Shown: one piece after another, positions 50,778-58,879 of the stretch | Numbering within the stretch: the stretch's first letter is position 1 | How the letters are laid out: every line of letters starts with the position of its first letter | Assembly (NCBI GenBank): GCA_024234815.1 | Contig: JACKNO010000005.1 | Location: forward strand, 1 to 64,000 | Source: Pseudomonadales bacterium | GTDB taxonomy: Bacteria > Pseudomonadota > Gammaproteobacteria > Pseudomonadales > Halieaceae | Direction: 5' to 3' | Length of the DNA stretch: 64,000 nt | Program-made: the position numbers and the translations under genes | The notes under the pieces: model-generated | Database searches by the model: none | Seen by the model: only the letters and a program-made list of their open reading frames with translations | What the model was told of the DNA's origin: nothing

Positions 50778-51929
50778 ATGGCAGCTGCACTGCTGATTTG
50801 TGTTTTTTACGCCGGCCTGATCTGGCTCGTATTTTTCAAGTTTAAATGGTTGAAGTTTTCCATCCCGTGGGCCGTGATTTCGTTCTGGGTAGGTTTGCAC
50901 CTGTTGCTGGTATTCCTGGTGGGCATGCGCTTCATGACGCCCAGCAGCAGCACGGCCACTATCGTGCAGTACACCATCCAGCTGGTTCCACGCCTGCCGG
51001 AACCCACCCTGGTGACTGAAGTGCTGGTGGAGCAGAACCAGCCGGTAAAAAAGGGCGAGCCCCTGATCAGGTTTGATCGCAGACCCTACGAATACATGGT
51101 CCAGCAGATGCGGGCGTTGCTGGCCAGGGCCGAACAGAATGTAAAGATTCTCGAGGCGGATGTGCAGGTGGCGCGACAGAACGTCGCCAAGGCCAAAGCC
51201 CAACTGGAATACGACCAGTACGATCAAAAACTGACAGCCGGGCTGGCCGGTACAGGTGCCGGCTCGGTGGAAGAGTCGCAGCGCGCCAATGCGCAGGCAC
51301 AGGTAAGCCTTGCAACGCTCATGGAAGCCCAGGCCCAACTGGTCAGCGCGGAGGCCAAGTACAACTCCCAGATAGACGGCGTGAACACGTCGGTGGCTGA
51401 AGCCCAGGCCAAGCTGGATGAAGCGCTGTACTACCTCGAGAACACCACCATAGTCGCACCTGAAGACGGCCGTATCATGAACCTGCAGGTGCGCCCCGGA
51501 ATGGTCGCCGGCATCGTGCGCCTCGGCGCCATAGCCTCTTTCATATGCGACGACGACCGCTATCTGATGGCCACCTATTTCCAGGAAAATCTCAAGTACG
51601 TCAAGGTCGGCCAGGAAGTCGAGGTCGCCCTGGACCTCTATCCCGGGCAGATTTTCCCGGCCAAAGTGGCGGATATCTGGAAAGGCAGCGGTACAGGCCA
51701 GTTCCTGCCAAGCGGCAACATGGAGAAGTTCTATCCGCAACCGCCCGAGTTTCCACAGGGGCAGTTTGCCGTGAAGATTCTTCTCGATGGTCCCGACCAG
51801 TCGATGTTCCCCATAGGTGGACAGGGCATTGCCGCCATCTACACAGAGGAATCCAGTTTCGCCTACCTCCGACGTATCGCCATCCGCGCCCGCTCCTGGG
51901 GCAATTGGCTGTATCCGCTTGATATCTAG
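50778..51929 (+). CDS. HlyD/EmrA-type membrane-fusion (adaptor) protein
   Basis: A 383-residue adaptor. Unlike classic single-span HlyD proteins it has two N-terminal hydrophobic segments (ALLICVFYAGLIWLVFF; WAVISFWVGLHLLLVFLVG), as in the YiaV/AaeA-related group. A barrel-sandwich half (VLVEQNQPVKKGEPLIRFDRRPYE), a long alpha-helical hairpin at about 105-225 and a second half (TTIVAPEDGRIMNLQVRPGM) follow. It would bridge an inner-membrane transporter and the outer-membrane channel encoded next. No RND, MFS or ABC pump gene is adjacent; the DUF3302 protein is the only membrane partner in the unit. Confidence 0.93.
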   Translation: MAAALLICVFYAGLIWLVFFKFKWLKFSIPWAVISFWVGLHLLLVFLVGMRFMTPSSSTATIVQYTIQLVPRLPEPTLVTEVLVEQNQPVKKGEPLIRFDRRPYEYMVQQMRALLARAEQNVKILEADVQVARQNVAKAKAQLEYDQYDQKLTAGLAGTGAGSVEESQRANAQAQVSLATLMEAQAQLVSAEAKYNSQIDGVNTSVAEAQAKLDEALYYLENTTIVAPEDGRIMNLQVRPGMVAGIVRLGAIASFICDDDRYLMATYFQENLKYVKVGQEVEVALDLYPGQIFPAKVADIWKGSGTGQFLPSGNMEKFYPQPPEFPQGQFAVKILLDGPDQSMFPIGGQGIAAIYTEESSFAYLRRIAIRARSWGNWLYPLDI

Positions 51930-51947
51930 TACAGGGAAGCTGGCCGG

Positions 51948-53417
51948 ATGAACTCAGAACGACACGGACATTGCCGCACCCGAGGCCACGCGCGCTGGCT
52001 GAGCCTGTTGGTACTGACCTGTGCCTGTCTGTATGGCTGCGCGTTAAGTACGCCGCCAGAGCGTTCTGAAGTACTGGCTCGCGCCCTCCCCTCAAGCACA
52101 CAGATTCCCGATGGCTGGCAGCAGTCGGGCAGCCTCCCCGGCGAGGTGGGTAATAACTGGATGGCCAGCTTTGACGATCCCCAGCTGGAACAGGTTGTCG
52201 CCGAGGCACTGGCCAACAACCTCGACCTGCGCCAGTCTGCCAGTACCGTACTGGTGGTCGCCCAGAGTATCAATCTGGCGGATGCCCAGATGTTGCCCCA
52301 GATTGGCGGCCAGGCCGCTGAACACGTCACCCGAAACTTCGATCGCAATGACACCAACGAAGTCCACGATGTCAATCTCGGACTGTCATGGGAGCTGGAC
52401 ATCTGGGGCCGTCTCCGTGCCCAGAAAGCCGCCGCCCAGGCAGACTATGCCGCCGCCGCGCTGGATTATGCCTATGCCCGCCAGTCACTTGCCGCAACCA
52501 CCGCCAGGAGCTGGTTTGCCGCGGCCCAGCGGATGCAGCTGTTGGCACTGGCAGAGCAGTCCACGGATATCTACAAACAACTACTCGTTGTCAGCCAGGC
52601 GCGTTACCGCGCGGGGAAAGTCTCCGAGTTTGACGTAATCCAGGCGCAGGCGGCCCTGGATAGCGCCCAGGCTCAACTGCAGGATGCTCGCAACAACCTG
52701 GCGATAGCCAAGCGTAACCTGGAGCTGCTGCTGGGCCGTTACCCAGCCGCGGAGCTCGCCGTGGCGGTGCAATCATCTGCCCTGCCGCCACCGGTGCAGG
52801 GCTCCGCGCCACTTAGCCTCGTGGGCAGGCGGCCCGATGTACTGGCGGCGGAGCAGCAGGTGCGCAGCGCTTTTCGCGGGCTGGAGGCGGATCGTCTGGC
52901 GCTGCTGCCCGACTTCTCCTTCCAGCTCAGCGTCGGTCGCTTTGCCGAGAACATCGGCTCCTTGCTGGATATCAACCCGTGGATGGGGCACAGCGCGATC
53001 GGCATGCAGATTCCCATCTACGAGGGCGGCGCGCTGGTGGCACAGATCGATATTGCCGATGCCCAGGAACAGGCCGCCGTGGCAGCGTACGGCAGTACAG
53101 TACTTAATGCCTTCAATGAAGTCGAAACGGATCTTGGCAATGAATACTACTTAAGCCGGGGGCTCGGCTACGTGGACAAGGCTATCGTTTCCCTGGGCAA
53201 GGCGGTGATTCTCGCCAATGATCGCTACCAGGCTGGAGCCGCGGACATGCAGTCCATGTTGCAATTACAGACGCGGGAGCTTGCAGCCAGGGCTAATGCG
53301 CTGGATCTGCGCTACAGCCTGCTCGCCAACCGGGTCAATCTCTACCTGGCACTGGGCAGCAGTTTCGACGATAAGCCGGTGATTCCCCAACAGTTGGCGA
53401 GCGCGCTCGAACCCTGA
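51948..53417 (+). CDS. Outer-membrane efflux lipoprotein, NodT/OprM family
   Basis: A 489-residue TolC-superfamily channel protein. The lipoprotein signal (LLVLTCACLYGC, lipid cysteine near residue 26) places it in the outer membrane. Two OEP repeats follow (about 65-250 and 275-470): NWMASFDDPQLEQVVAEALANN at the first repeat, the central GRRPDVLAAEQQVRSAFRG and later ANDRYQAGAADMQSMLQLQ, as in OprM and CusC. It acts as the exit duct for an adaptor-pump complex, here probably the HlyD-type protein 18 bases upstream. The gene is followed by three strong hairpins (53450-53536) before a convergent gene. Confidence 0.95.
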   Translation: MNSERHGHCRTRGHARWLSLLVLTCACLYGCALSTPPERSEVLARALPSSTQIPDGWQQSGSLPGEVGNNWMASFDDPQLEQVVAEALANNLDLRQSASTVLVVAQSINLADAQMLPQIGGQAAEHVTRNFDRNDTNEVHDVNLGLSWELDIWGRLRAQKAAAQADYAAAALDYAYARQSLAATTARSWFAAAQRMQLLALAEQSTDIYKQLLVVSQARYRAGKVSEFDVIQAQAALDSAQAQLQDARNNLAIAKRNLELLLGRYPAAELAVAVQSSALPPPVQGSAPLSLVGRRPDVLAAEQQVRSAFRGLEADRLALLPDFSFQLSVGRFAENIGSLLDINPWMGHSAIGMQIPIYEGGALVAQIDIADAQEQAAVAAYGSTVLNAFNEVETDLGNEYYLSRGLGYVDKAIVSLGKAVILANDRYQAGAADMQSMLQLQTRELAARANALDLRYSLLANRVNLYLALGSSFDDKPVIPQQLASALEP

Positions 53418-53449
53418 TTCAAAAACCGGCTCACACTCTGAACCATTTC

Positions 53450-53536
53450 CCGGCGCCCTGCGCCGGCAATGGCGCAACGGGCCAGGCGCTGGCTCCCGTT
53501 GCAGCGGGCCGCCGCGCTGTTTCCCAGGCGGCGGCC
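53450..53536. repeat. Cluster of three strong hairpins between convergent genes
   Basis: Three stems follow in 87 bases: CCGGCGC-CCT-GCGCCGG (53450-53466); GCAACGGG with CCCGTTGC (53474-53502), extended inside by CCAG-GCG-CTGG; and GGCCGCCGC with GCGGCGGCC (53507-53536), with an inner CTG/CAG. All are perfectly paired in their outer arms. No U-tracts are present on either strand. The arrangement resembles REP-type palindromic units at the ends of genes, or a structured 3' end shared by the two convergent transcripts. Confidence 0.55.
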
Positions 53537-53564
53537 ACGCTATCGGTACAGTATGAAAACGTGA

Positions 53565-54122
53565 TCAGCGGGTTGCGGCGCTTGCAGTGTCGCCAGCGCG
53601 CGATAGCTGCAGCTTGCCATCCTGGACAGGAATAACCGAACCGGGGTCGTAGTCCATGCGCACCTTTCCGGTTTTTTCACCCATGCGATACTCCACGTCG
53701 TAGCCGACTGTTCGCTGGCTGGTATCTGTCACAGTCTTGCAGCGACGCTCCGTCGTCTGGTAGGTATCAGACTCCTGCATATGGCCCTGCACCTTGTTGC
53801 CGGCAACGCCGCCAACCACGGCACCGGCGATCTTGGCCCCGGTGTTCTTGCCGCCACCGCCAATGGCATCACCAACCAAACCGCCCGCCACGGCGCCCAA
53901 CACACTGCCGGCAATCTTGTGCTGGTCCTTGACCGGCTCCTGGCGGGTGACCACCACGTCGTTGCATTCCTCGCGCGGGGTATGCACGTCTTCAGTCACT
54001 GGCGTGACGGCCAGCACCTGAGCGAACTCGTCGGTGGACAACATCTTGTAGCTGGCGAAACCGCCCACAGCGGTCGCCACGGCGACCCCGAACACAGTTC
54101 CGGTTAGCATTGACTTGTTCAT
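53565..54122 (-). CDS. Glycine-zipper 2TM-domain envelope protein
   Basis: A 185-residue protein with an N-terminal hydrophobic segment (LTGTVFGVAVATAVGGFASY), a cysteine in EECNDVV, and a glycine-zipper hairpin at about residues 70-105 (IAGSVLGAVAGGLVGDAIGGGG then AGAVVGGVAGNKVQG). The C-terminal half is polar with RRCKTVTDTSQRTVGYDVEYR, and the general plan matches SlyB/OsmB-like outer-envelope proteins although no classic lipobox is seen. ATG 54122 with AAGGAG nine bases upstream is preferred over a longer frame. A hairpin with a long U-tract lies right in front of it. Confidence 0.9.
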   Translation of the reverse strand: MNKSMLTGTVFGVAVATAVGGFASYKMLSTDEFAQVLAVTPVTEDVHTPREECNDVVVTRQEPVKDQHKIAGSVLGAVAGGLVGDAIGGGGKNTGAKIAGAVVGGVAGNKVQGHMQESDTYQTTERRCKTVTDTSQRTVGYDVEYRMGEKTGKVRMDYDPGSVIPVQDGKLQLSRAGDTASAATR

Positions 54123-54136
54123 TTGCAATCTCCTTG

Positions 54137-54173
54137 AAAAAAAAATAATAACACCGCCGGTCAAGTCACCGGC
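54137..54173 (-). terminator. Terminator-like hairpin with U-tract in the leader of the glycine-zipper gene
   Basis: Read on the minus strand: GCCGGT-GACTTG-ACCGGC (54173-54156) then GGTG and a T-rich tract with nine consecutive T (to 54137). It lies about 135 bases past the oadB stop and only 14 bases ahead of the next gene's ATG. It could end the oad transcript, or attenuate the glycine-zipper gene, since no promoter fits between it and the ATG. Confidence 0.65.
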
Positions 54174-54225
54174 GTACAGCCAGTCAGGTTTGATACCGAT
54201 TTGTGGGGAAGTGTTTCGTACCCAG

Positions 54226-54231
54226 CTTATA
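54226..54231 (-). promoter_or_regulatory. Candidate -10 box upstream of the glycine-zipper gene
   Basis: The minus strand reads TATAAG at 54231-54226, inside TTTGACTATAAGC. A -10 here gives a start near 54219 and a leader of ~97 bases that includes the terminator-like hairpin. No good -35 box; the C just before the TATAAG would fit a stationary-phase sigma, which is inference. Confidence 0.3.
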
Positions 54232-54309
54232 GTCAAACCGACATGTCACAACCACTGTGTCACGGCAAAAATACCGGAATCAACAGGGAATATCAGCCGC
54301 CAGAAACGG

Positions 54310-55617
54310 TCAGCGGCCGGCGACCATGCTGATCATCACACCCGCAGCCACCGCCGAGCCAATCACCCCCGCAACATTTGGCCCCATGGCATGCATCAGC
54401 AGGAAATTGTGCGGGTCTGCCTCCAGGCCGAGCTTGTTGCTCACCCGCGCCGCCATGGGCACGGCCGAGACACCCGCCGAGCCGATCAGCGGGTTGACCG
54501 GCGTGCCGCCCATCCTGTTCATCAGTTTGGCGATCAGCACGCCCGAGGCTGTGCCGATGGCAAAAGCGACTATGCCGAGGCCGAGAATACCGAGAGTATT
54601 GATATCCAGAAACTTCTCGGCCACCAGTTTCGAGCCCACGGACAGCCCGAGGAAAATGGTGGTGATATTGATCAAGGCATTCTGGGCGGTAAAACTCAGG
54701 CGCTCCACCACCCCGCATTCCCGCATCAGGTTGCCGAAGCAGAACATGCCCAGCAGCGGCGCGGCAGCGGGCAACAGCAGCGCCACCAGAATCAGAAGCG
54801 CCAAGGGGAAAACAATTTTCTCGCGCCGCGACACCTGCCGCAGCTGTACCATCACTATCCTGCGCTCCGCAGCGGTGGTCAGTGCCCGCATGATTGGCGG
54901 CTGGATCAGCGGCACCAGCGCCATATAGGAATAGGCGGCCACGGCGATCGCACCCAGCAGGTCCGGTGCCAGCATGCTGGCGACATAGATTGCAGTCGGG
55001 CCGTCGGCACCGCCAATAATGCCGATGGCGGCAGCATCGCTGATACTGAAATCCATCAGGCCGAGGCTGCTCAGCCCGACAGCGCCCAGGACGGTGGCAA
55101 AAATGCCGAACTGGGCGGCGGCGCCGAGAAACAGGGTCTTGGGATTGCCCAGCAGTGGACCGAAATCAGTCATCGCCCCGACACCCATGAATATGACCAG
55201 CGGCGCTACACCGCTGGCGATAGCCACCGTGTAGAAGTTGTACAGCATGCCGTTACTGTAACTGGCGTTTTCCGCCAGCTGCTGCACCGCCAGGCGCAGC
55301 GCCGGTGTGGCGGTATCGTATGCCGCTAGCAGTTCCCTGTAGTTGTCCGTAAGGCTGACGCCCAGGATACGGGCAAACTCGCCGAGCAATTCAGGGTTGC
55401 CGGCATGTATCGCGTTCTCCACGGCGGACCATGCCATGCCGGCTCCCGGAATGTTGGCGAGAATGCCCCCGAAACCGATCGGCACCAGCAACAGCGGTTC
55501 AAATCCCTTGCGAATGGCCAGGAACAACAGTACCAGGCCGATCAGGATCATGAGAGCCTGGCCGGCCTGCATCTGGGCGAGTCCCGAGGACTCCCACAGG
55601 CGAAGTACGTTTTCCAT
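54310..55617 (-). CDS. oadB: Na+-translocating decarboxylase beta subunit
   Basis: A 435-residue membrane subunit with about nine to ten spans. The decarboxylation/Na+-coupling motif GIIGGADGPTAIYVAS near residues 198-212 contains the conserved aspartate; NPLIGSAGVSAVPMAARVSNK in the second half and NFLLMHAMGPNVAGVIGSAV near the end are also diagnostic. The subunit decarboxylates carboxybiotin and pumps two Na+ out. Its ATG is six bases after the oadA stop. Subunit order in the transcript is G-A-B, the normal order for oxaloacetate decarboxylase pumps. Confidence 0.96.
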   Translation of the reverse strand: MENVLRLWESSGLAQMQAGQALMILIGLVLLFLAIRKGFEPLLLVPIGFGGILANIPGAGMAWSAVENAIHAGNPELLGEFARILGVSLTDNYRELLAAYDTATPALRLAVQQLAENASYSNGMLYNFYTVAIASGVAPLVIFMGVGAMTDFGPLLGNPKTLFLGAAAQFGIFATVLGAVGLSSLGLMDFSISDAAAIGIIGGADGPTAIYVASMLAPDLLGAIAVAAYSYMALVPLIQPPIMRALTTAAERRIVMVQLRQVSRREKIVFPLALLILVALLLPAAAPLLGMFCFGNLMRECGVVERLSFTAQNALINITTIFLGLSVGSKLVAEKFLDINTLGILGLGIVAFAIGTASGVLIAKLMNRMGGTPVNPLIGSAGVSAVPMAARVSNKLGLEADPHNFLLMHAMGPNVAGVIGSAVAAGVMISMVAGR

Positions 55618-55623
55618 GCGCGA

Positions 55624-57423
55624 TCAGGCCACGTTGATCAGCACATCGCCGACCGCGACCTTGTCGCCCACCTTGACCAGCACCTCGGCCACGCTGCCCG
55701 CACGCTGGGCGCGCACCTCGGTTTCCATCTTCATGGCCTCCAGCACCACGATCACATCGCCGGCGGCCACCACGTCACCGGGAATCACATTGACGTGGAA
55801 AATATTGCCCGCCAGCGGCGCCGCCAACGGGTGTGTCGCCGGCGCGGGCGCGGCGGCAGGCGCCGCCGCAGTGGCCGCCACCGGATTAATGGCGGATACG
55901 TCACCGCCCTCGGCGACCTCCACCACGTAGGTTTGGCCGTTTACCTTTACCGTGTACACGCCGGGTTCACCGGGCGTCGCTGGCGCCGCGGCCGCGGGAA
56001 TGACCGCCGGCGCGGCAACCGCCGTGGGCACAGGCTCGAAGGCCGAGGCATCGCCCCTGTGCTCCAGGAACTTGAGGCCGATCTGGGGGAACAGGGCGTA
56101 GGTCAGCACGTCGTCGATCTCGCCCTCCCCCGATGTAAGGGAAATGGATTTTTCCTGCGCCAGGGCGCGCAGTTCATCGGTGAGTTTGTCCAGCTCCGGC
56201 TCCAACAGATCAGCCGGGCGACAGGTGATGGCCGGGTTGCCCTCCAGCACACGCTGCTGCAACTCGGCGTTCACCGGCGCCGGCGTCGCGCCGTACTCGC
56301 CCTTGAGCACACCGGCGGTCTCGCGGGATATGGACTTGTAGCGCTCCCCCGTCAGCACGTTGATCACAGCCTGGGTGCCCACGATCTGGGAGGTGGGCGT
56401 CACCAGCGGGATGAAACCGAGGTCCTCGCGCACCCGGGGTATTTCCGCCAGCACCTCATCCATCTTGTCAGCCGCGCCCTGCTCTTTCAGCTGGCTCTCC
56501 ATGTTGGTGAGCATACCCCCCGGCACCTGGGCCACCAGGATGCGGGCATCCACGCCTCGCAGGGAGCCCTCGAACTGGGCGTATTTCTTGCGCACCTCGC
56601 GAAAATAAGCGGCAATTTCCGCCAGCTTTACGATATCGAGACCGGTCTCCCGACCGGTACCTTCCAGCATGGCTACCACCGCTTCCGTAGGGGAATGCCC
56701 ATAGGTCATCGACATGGAAGAAATCGAGGTATCCACGTTGTCGATGCCCGCCTCCACGCACTTGAGAATAGTCGCGGTGGACAGGCCTGTCGTCGCGTGG
56801 CACTGCATATGAATGGGGATGGCGCAGGCCGCCTTGAGCCGGGTGACCAGTTCAAAGCCCACGTAGGGGTGCAACAGACCCGCCATATCCTTGATCGCGA
56901 TTGAGTCCGCCCCGGTGTCCTCGATTCGCTTACCCATCTCAACCCAGGTATCCATGGTGTGCACCGGACTGAGGGTGTACGAGATCGTACCCTGCGCGTG
57001 CTTGCCCACTTCCCTGACGGCCCTCAGGGCCACGTCCAGGTTGCGCATATCGTTCATGGCATCGAATACACGGAACACATCCACGCCGTTATGGGCAGCG
57101 CGTTCAACAAATTTTTTCACCACGTCATCGGCATAGTGTCGATAGCCGAGGATATTCTGCCCCCTGAACAACATCTGCTGGGGTGTATTGGGCATCGCTT
57201 TCTTGAGCTCGCGAATGCGCTCCCAGGGGTCCTCGCCCAGATAGCGGATACAGGCATCAAAAGTGGCGCCACCCCAGGTTTCCAGCGACCAGAAGCCCAC
57301 TTCGTCCAGTTTGGCGGCAATTGGCAGCATGTCGTCAAGGCGCATGCGGGTCGCGAGCAGGGACTGGTGTGCGTCGCGCAGCACCACGTCGGTAATACCC
57401 AGCGGGCGTTTGTTCTGGTCCAT
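55624..57423 (-). CDS. oadA: Oxaloacetate decarboxylase alpha subunit
   Basis: A 599-residue biotin-dependent carboxyltransferase subunit. The N-terminal HMGL-like TIM barrel begins with LGITDVVLRDAHQSLLATRM (metal-binding aspartate) and includes VFRVFDAMNDMRNLD, DMAGLLHPYV and MQCHATTGLS. A PYC/OADA domain follows around 330-450, then an alanine/proline-rich linker and the C-terminal biotinyl domain with biotin lysine K565 in EAMKMETEV. It takes CO2 from oxaloacetate onto biotin. The start ATG 57423 is used because upstream frame sequence has no recognisable domain. Pyruvate-carboxylase-type B subunits share this fold, but the neighbours oadG and oadB decide the assignment. Confidence 0.96.
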   Translation of the reverse strand: MDQNKRPLGITDVVLRDAHQSLLATRMRLDDMLPIAAKLDEVGFWSLETWGGATFDACIRYLGEDPWERIRELKKAMPNTPQQMLFRGQNILGYRHYADDVVKKFVERAAHNGVDVFRVFDAMNDMRNLDVALRAVREVGKHAQGTISYTLSPVHTMDTWVEMGKRIEDTGADSIAIKDMAGLLHPYVGFELVTRLKAACAIPIHMQCHATTGLSTATILKCVEAGIDNVDTSISSMSMTYGHSPTEAVVAMLEGTGRETGLDIVKLAEIAAYFREVRKKYAQFEGSLRGVDARILVAQVPGGMLTNMESQLKEQGAADKMDEVLAEIPRVREDLGFIPLVTPTSQIVGTQAVINVLTGERYKSISRETAGVLKGEYGATPAPVNAELQQRVLEGNPAITCRPADLLEPELDKLTDELRALAQEKSISLTSGEGEIDDVLTYALFPQIGLKFLEHRGDASAFEPVPTAVAAPAVIPAAAAPATPGEPGVYTVKVNGQTYVVEVAEGGDVSAINPVAATAAAPAAAPAPATHPLAAPLAGNIFHVNVIPGDVVAAGDVIVVLEAMKMETEVRAQRAGSVAEVLVKVGDKVAVGDVLINVA

Positions 57424-57467
57424 TGCCTGAAAGCCTCTAGTTTTCGGTAAATCCGCTGCGGCGCGAT

Positions 57468-57725
57468 TCAGCCTGCGGGATTTCTGTGCTGGTGAATAGC
57501 AGCGGTGATCACCGCGACCACGCCCGGATCGAGCTCCGTTGCGGCGGTAGTGGCCGGACCGCTTACCCGCGCTGTCACCGGCGGGGGCTCCGGCTGGGGA
57601 AAATAGCGGTTGACCAGCCATGACATGGCGCTGGTTGTGAGCACCAGCACACTCAGGAAGCCTACCACGGTTCCCATACCATAAAGCATGAGTTCCATTC
57701 CCTGTGCAACTATATCGCCCTGCAT
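57468..57725 (-). CDS. oadG: Oxaloacetate decarboxylase gamma subunit
   Basis: An 85-residue protein with one N-terminal span (LMLYGMGTVVGFLSVLVLTTSAMSWLV), the Y-G-x-G-x-V-x-x-F-L motif of OadG, a proline-rich linker (FPQPEPPPVTA) and a short helical end (VVAVITAAIHQHR) that ligates zinc and binds the alpha subunit. It anchors OadA to OadB. The gene is the first of the oad unit, with a short leader that contains a CCGGTG-TTCGG-CACCGG hairpin (57747-57763). A possible -10 TAAAAT lies further upstream on the minus strand. Confidence 0.92.
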   Translation of the reverse strand: MQGDIVAQGMELMLYGMGTVVGFLSVLVLTTSAMSWLVNRYFPQPEPPPVTARVSGPATTAATELDPGVVAVITAAIHQHRNPAG

Positions 57726-57746
57726 GCTCTCACCCGTTGTACTTGC

Positions 57747-57763
57747 CCGGTGTTCGGCACCGG
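57747..57763 (-). other. Small hairpin in the oadG leader
   Basis: CCGGTG (57747-57752) and CACCGG (57758-57763) pair around TTCGG in the 143-base gap between oadG and dusC. No U-tract follows. It may affect oadG translation or mRNA stability; dusC transcription starts on the other side (CATAAT near 57840). Confidence 0.35.
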
Positions 57764-57868
57764 CATCCAGCGCTTATTTTAAAGGAGTAAGGTGGGACGC
57801 GCCATGCCGCGCAGGGCTGATCTGGACAAAGCTGTGGCATAATGTGCTCCCCACCCAGGTAAATTACC

Positions 57869-58858
57869 ATGCAAGTGATGCTCGCCCCCATGGAGGGCGT
57901 TGTCGACCACACCATGCGCGAACTGCTCACTTCACTGGGTGGTATTGACCGTTGCGTCACGGAGTTTGTGCGGGTGACGGAGCGCCTGTTGCCGCCCAGG
58001 GTCTTCCAGCGATTGTGCCCCGAACTCGCTCACGGTGGTACTACCCTTTCGGGTGTCCCCGTATACATCCAGTTGCTGGGCGGCCAGCCGGTCGTGCTCG
58101 CGGACAACGCCGCCCGGGCCGCCGAACTTGGCGCGGCCGGTATCGATTTGAACTTCGGTTGCCCCGCAAAAACGGTGAACCGCTCGGACGGCGGCTCCAT
58201 TATCCTGCGCGAGCCGCAGCGGGTACACGCGATCGCCGCGGCGGTGCGAGCCGCGGTGCCCGCGCACATACCGGTCACGGTGAAAACCCGCCTCGGGTAC
58301 GAGGACGAAAGCCTGTTCCTGGATATCGTGCGCGGGATTCACGCGGCGGGCGTGAATGAACTCACGGTGCACGCCCGCACCAAGCGCCACGGCTACCGGC
58401 CGCCAGCCTATTGGGAAGAGATTGCGCGCGCCCGGGAAGCCGTACCGCTGAATATCATCGCCAACGGCGAAATCTGGAGCCCGGCGGATGCCCTGCGCTG
58501 CCGTGAACTCAGCGGCTGCCAGGACCTGATGCTGGGCCGCGGCGCGCTGTGCCGGCCCGACCTGCCGCGACTCATCGCGGCCGCCACTACTGGACAGGCG
58601 CGGGACTCTTTGCGCTGGCCCGAGGTCATCCCGCTGGTACAGCAGTTCCTGGAACTGAACAGGGCCCACTATGACGCCCGTCATGCCCCCAACCCCGTCA
58701 AGCAGTGGCTGGCTTACCTGCGGGCATATTTTCCCGAGGCCGCCCTGCTGTTCGAGCGGGTGAAGCGAATGCGCGATCCCGAGCAACTTGCCCTCGAGTT
58801 GCGATCCATGGCCGCGCAGCGGCGACAGGACGAGGTCAGAATACCGGCGACCGCCTGA
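57869..58858 (+). CDS. dusC: tRNA-dihydrouridine(16) synthase DusC
   Basis: A 329-residue FMN-dependent Dus-family enzyme. MLAPMEGVVDHTMRELLTSLGGIDRCVTEFVRV is the DusC-type start (region only), QLLGGQPVVLADNA and LNFGCPAKTVNRSDGGSI follow, with the catalytic cysteine in the latter near residue 98. VHARTKRHGYRPPAYWEEI and IANGEIWSPADALRC complete the barrel. It reduces uridine 16 in tRNA with NADPH. The C-terminal ~70-residue helical domain (VIPLVQQFLELNRAHYDARHAPNPVKQWLAYL) matches DusC rather than DusA or DusB. Confidence 0.96.
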   Translation: MQVMLAPMEGVVDHTMRELLTSLGGIDRCVTEFVRVTERLLPPRVFQRLCPELAHGGTTLSGVPVYIQLLGGQPVVLADNAARAAELGAAGIDLNFGCPAKTVNRSDGGSIILREPQRVHAIAAAVRAAVPAHIPVTVKTRLGYEDESLFLDIVRGIHAAGVNELTVHARTKRHGYRPPAYWEEIARAREAVPLNIIANGEIWSPADALRCRELSGCQDLMLGRGALCRPDLPRLIAAATTGQARDSLRWPEVIPLVQQFLELNRAHYDARHAPNPVKQWLAYLRAYFPEAALLFERVKRMRDPEQLALELRSMAAQRRQDEVRIPATA

Positions 58859-58879
58859 ATGTGAGGGCGACGATCCGCC

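Noticed and set aside
50370..51740. A long minus-strand frame (about 456 codons)
   Set aside because: It is antisense to the DUF3302 and HlyD genes, which have clear families and ribosome-binding sites.
55405..56904. A long plus-strand frame (about 500 codons)
   Set aside because: It is antisense to oadB and oadA and shows only repetitive H/G/R-rich sequence.
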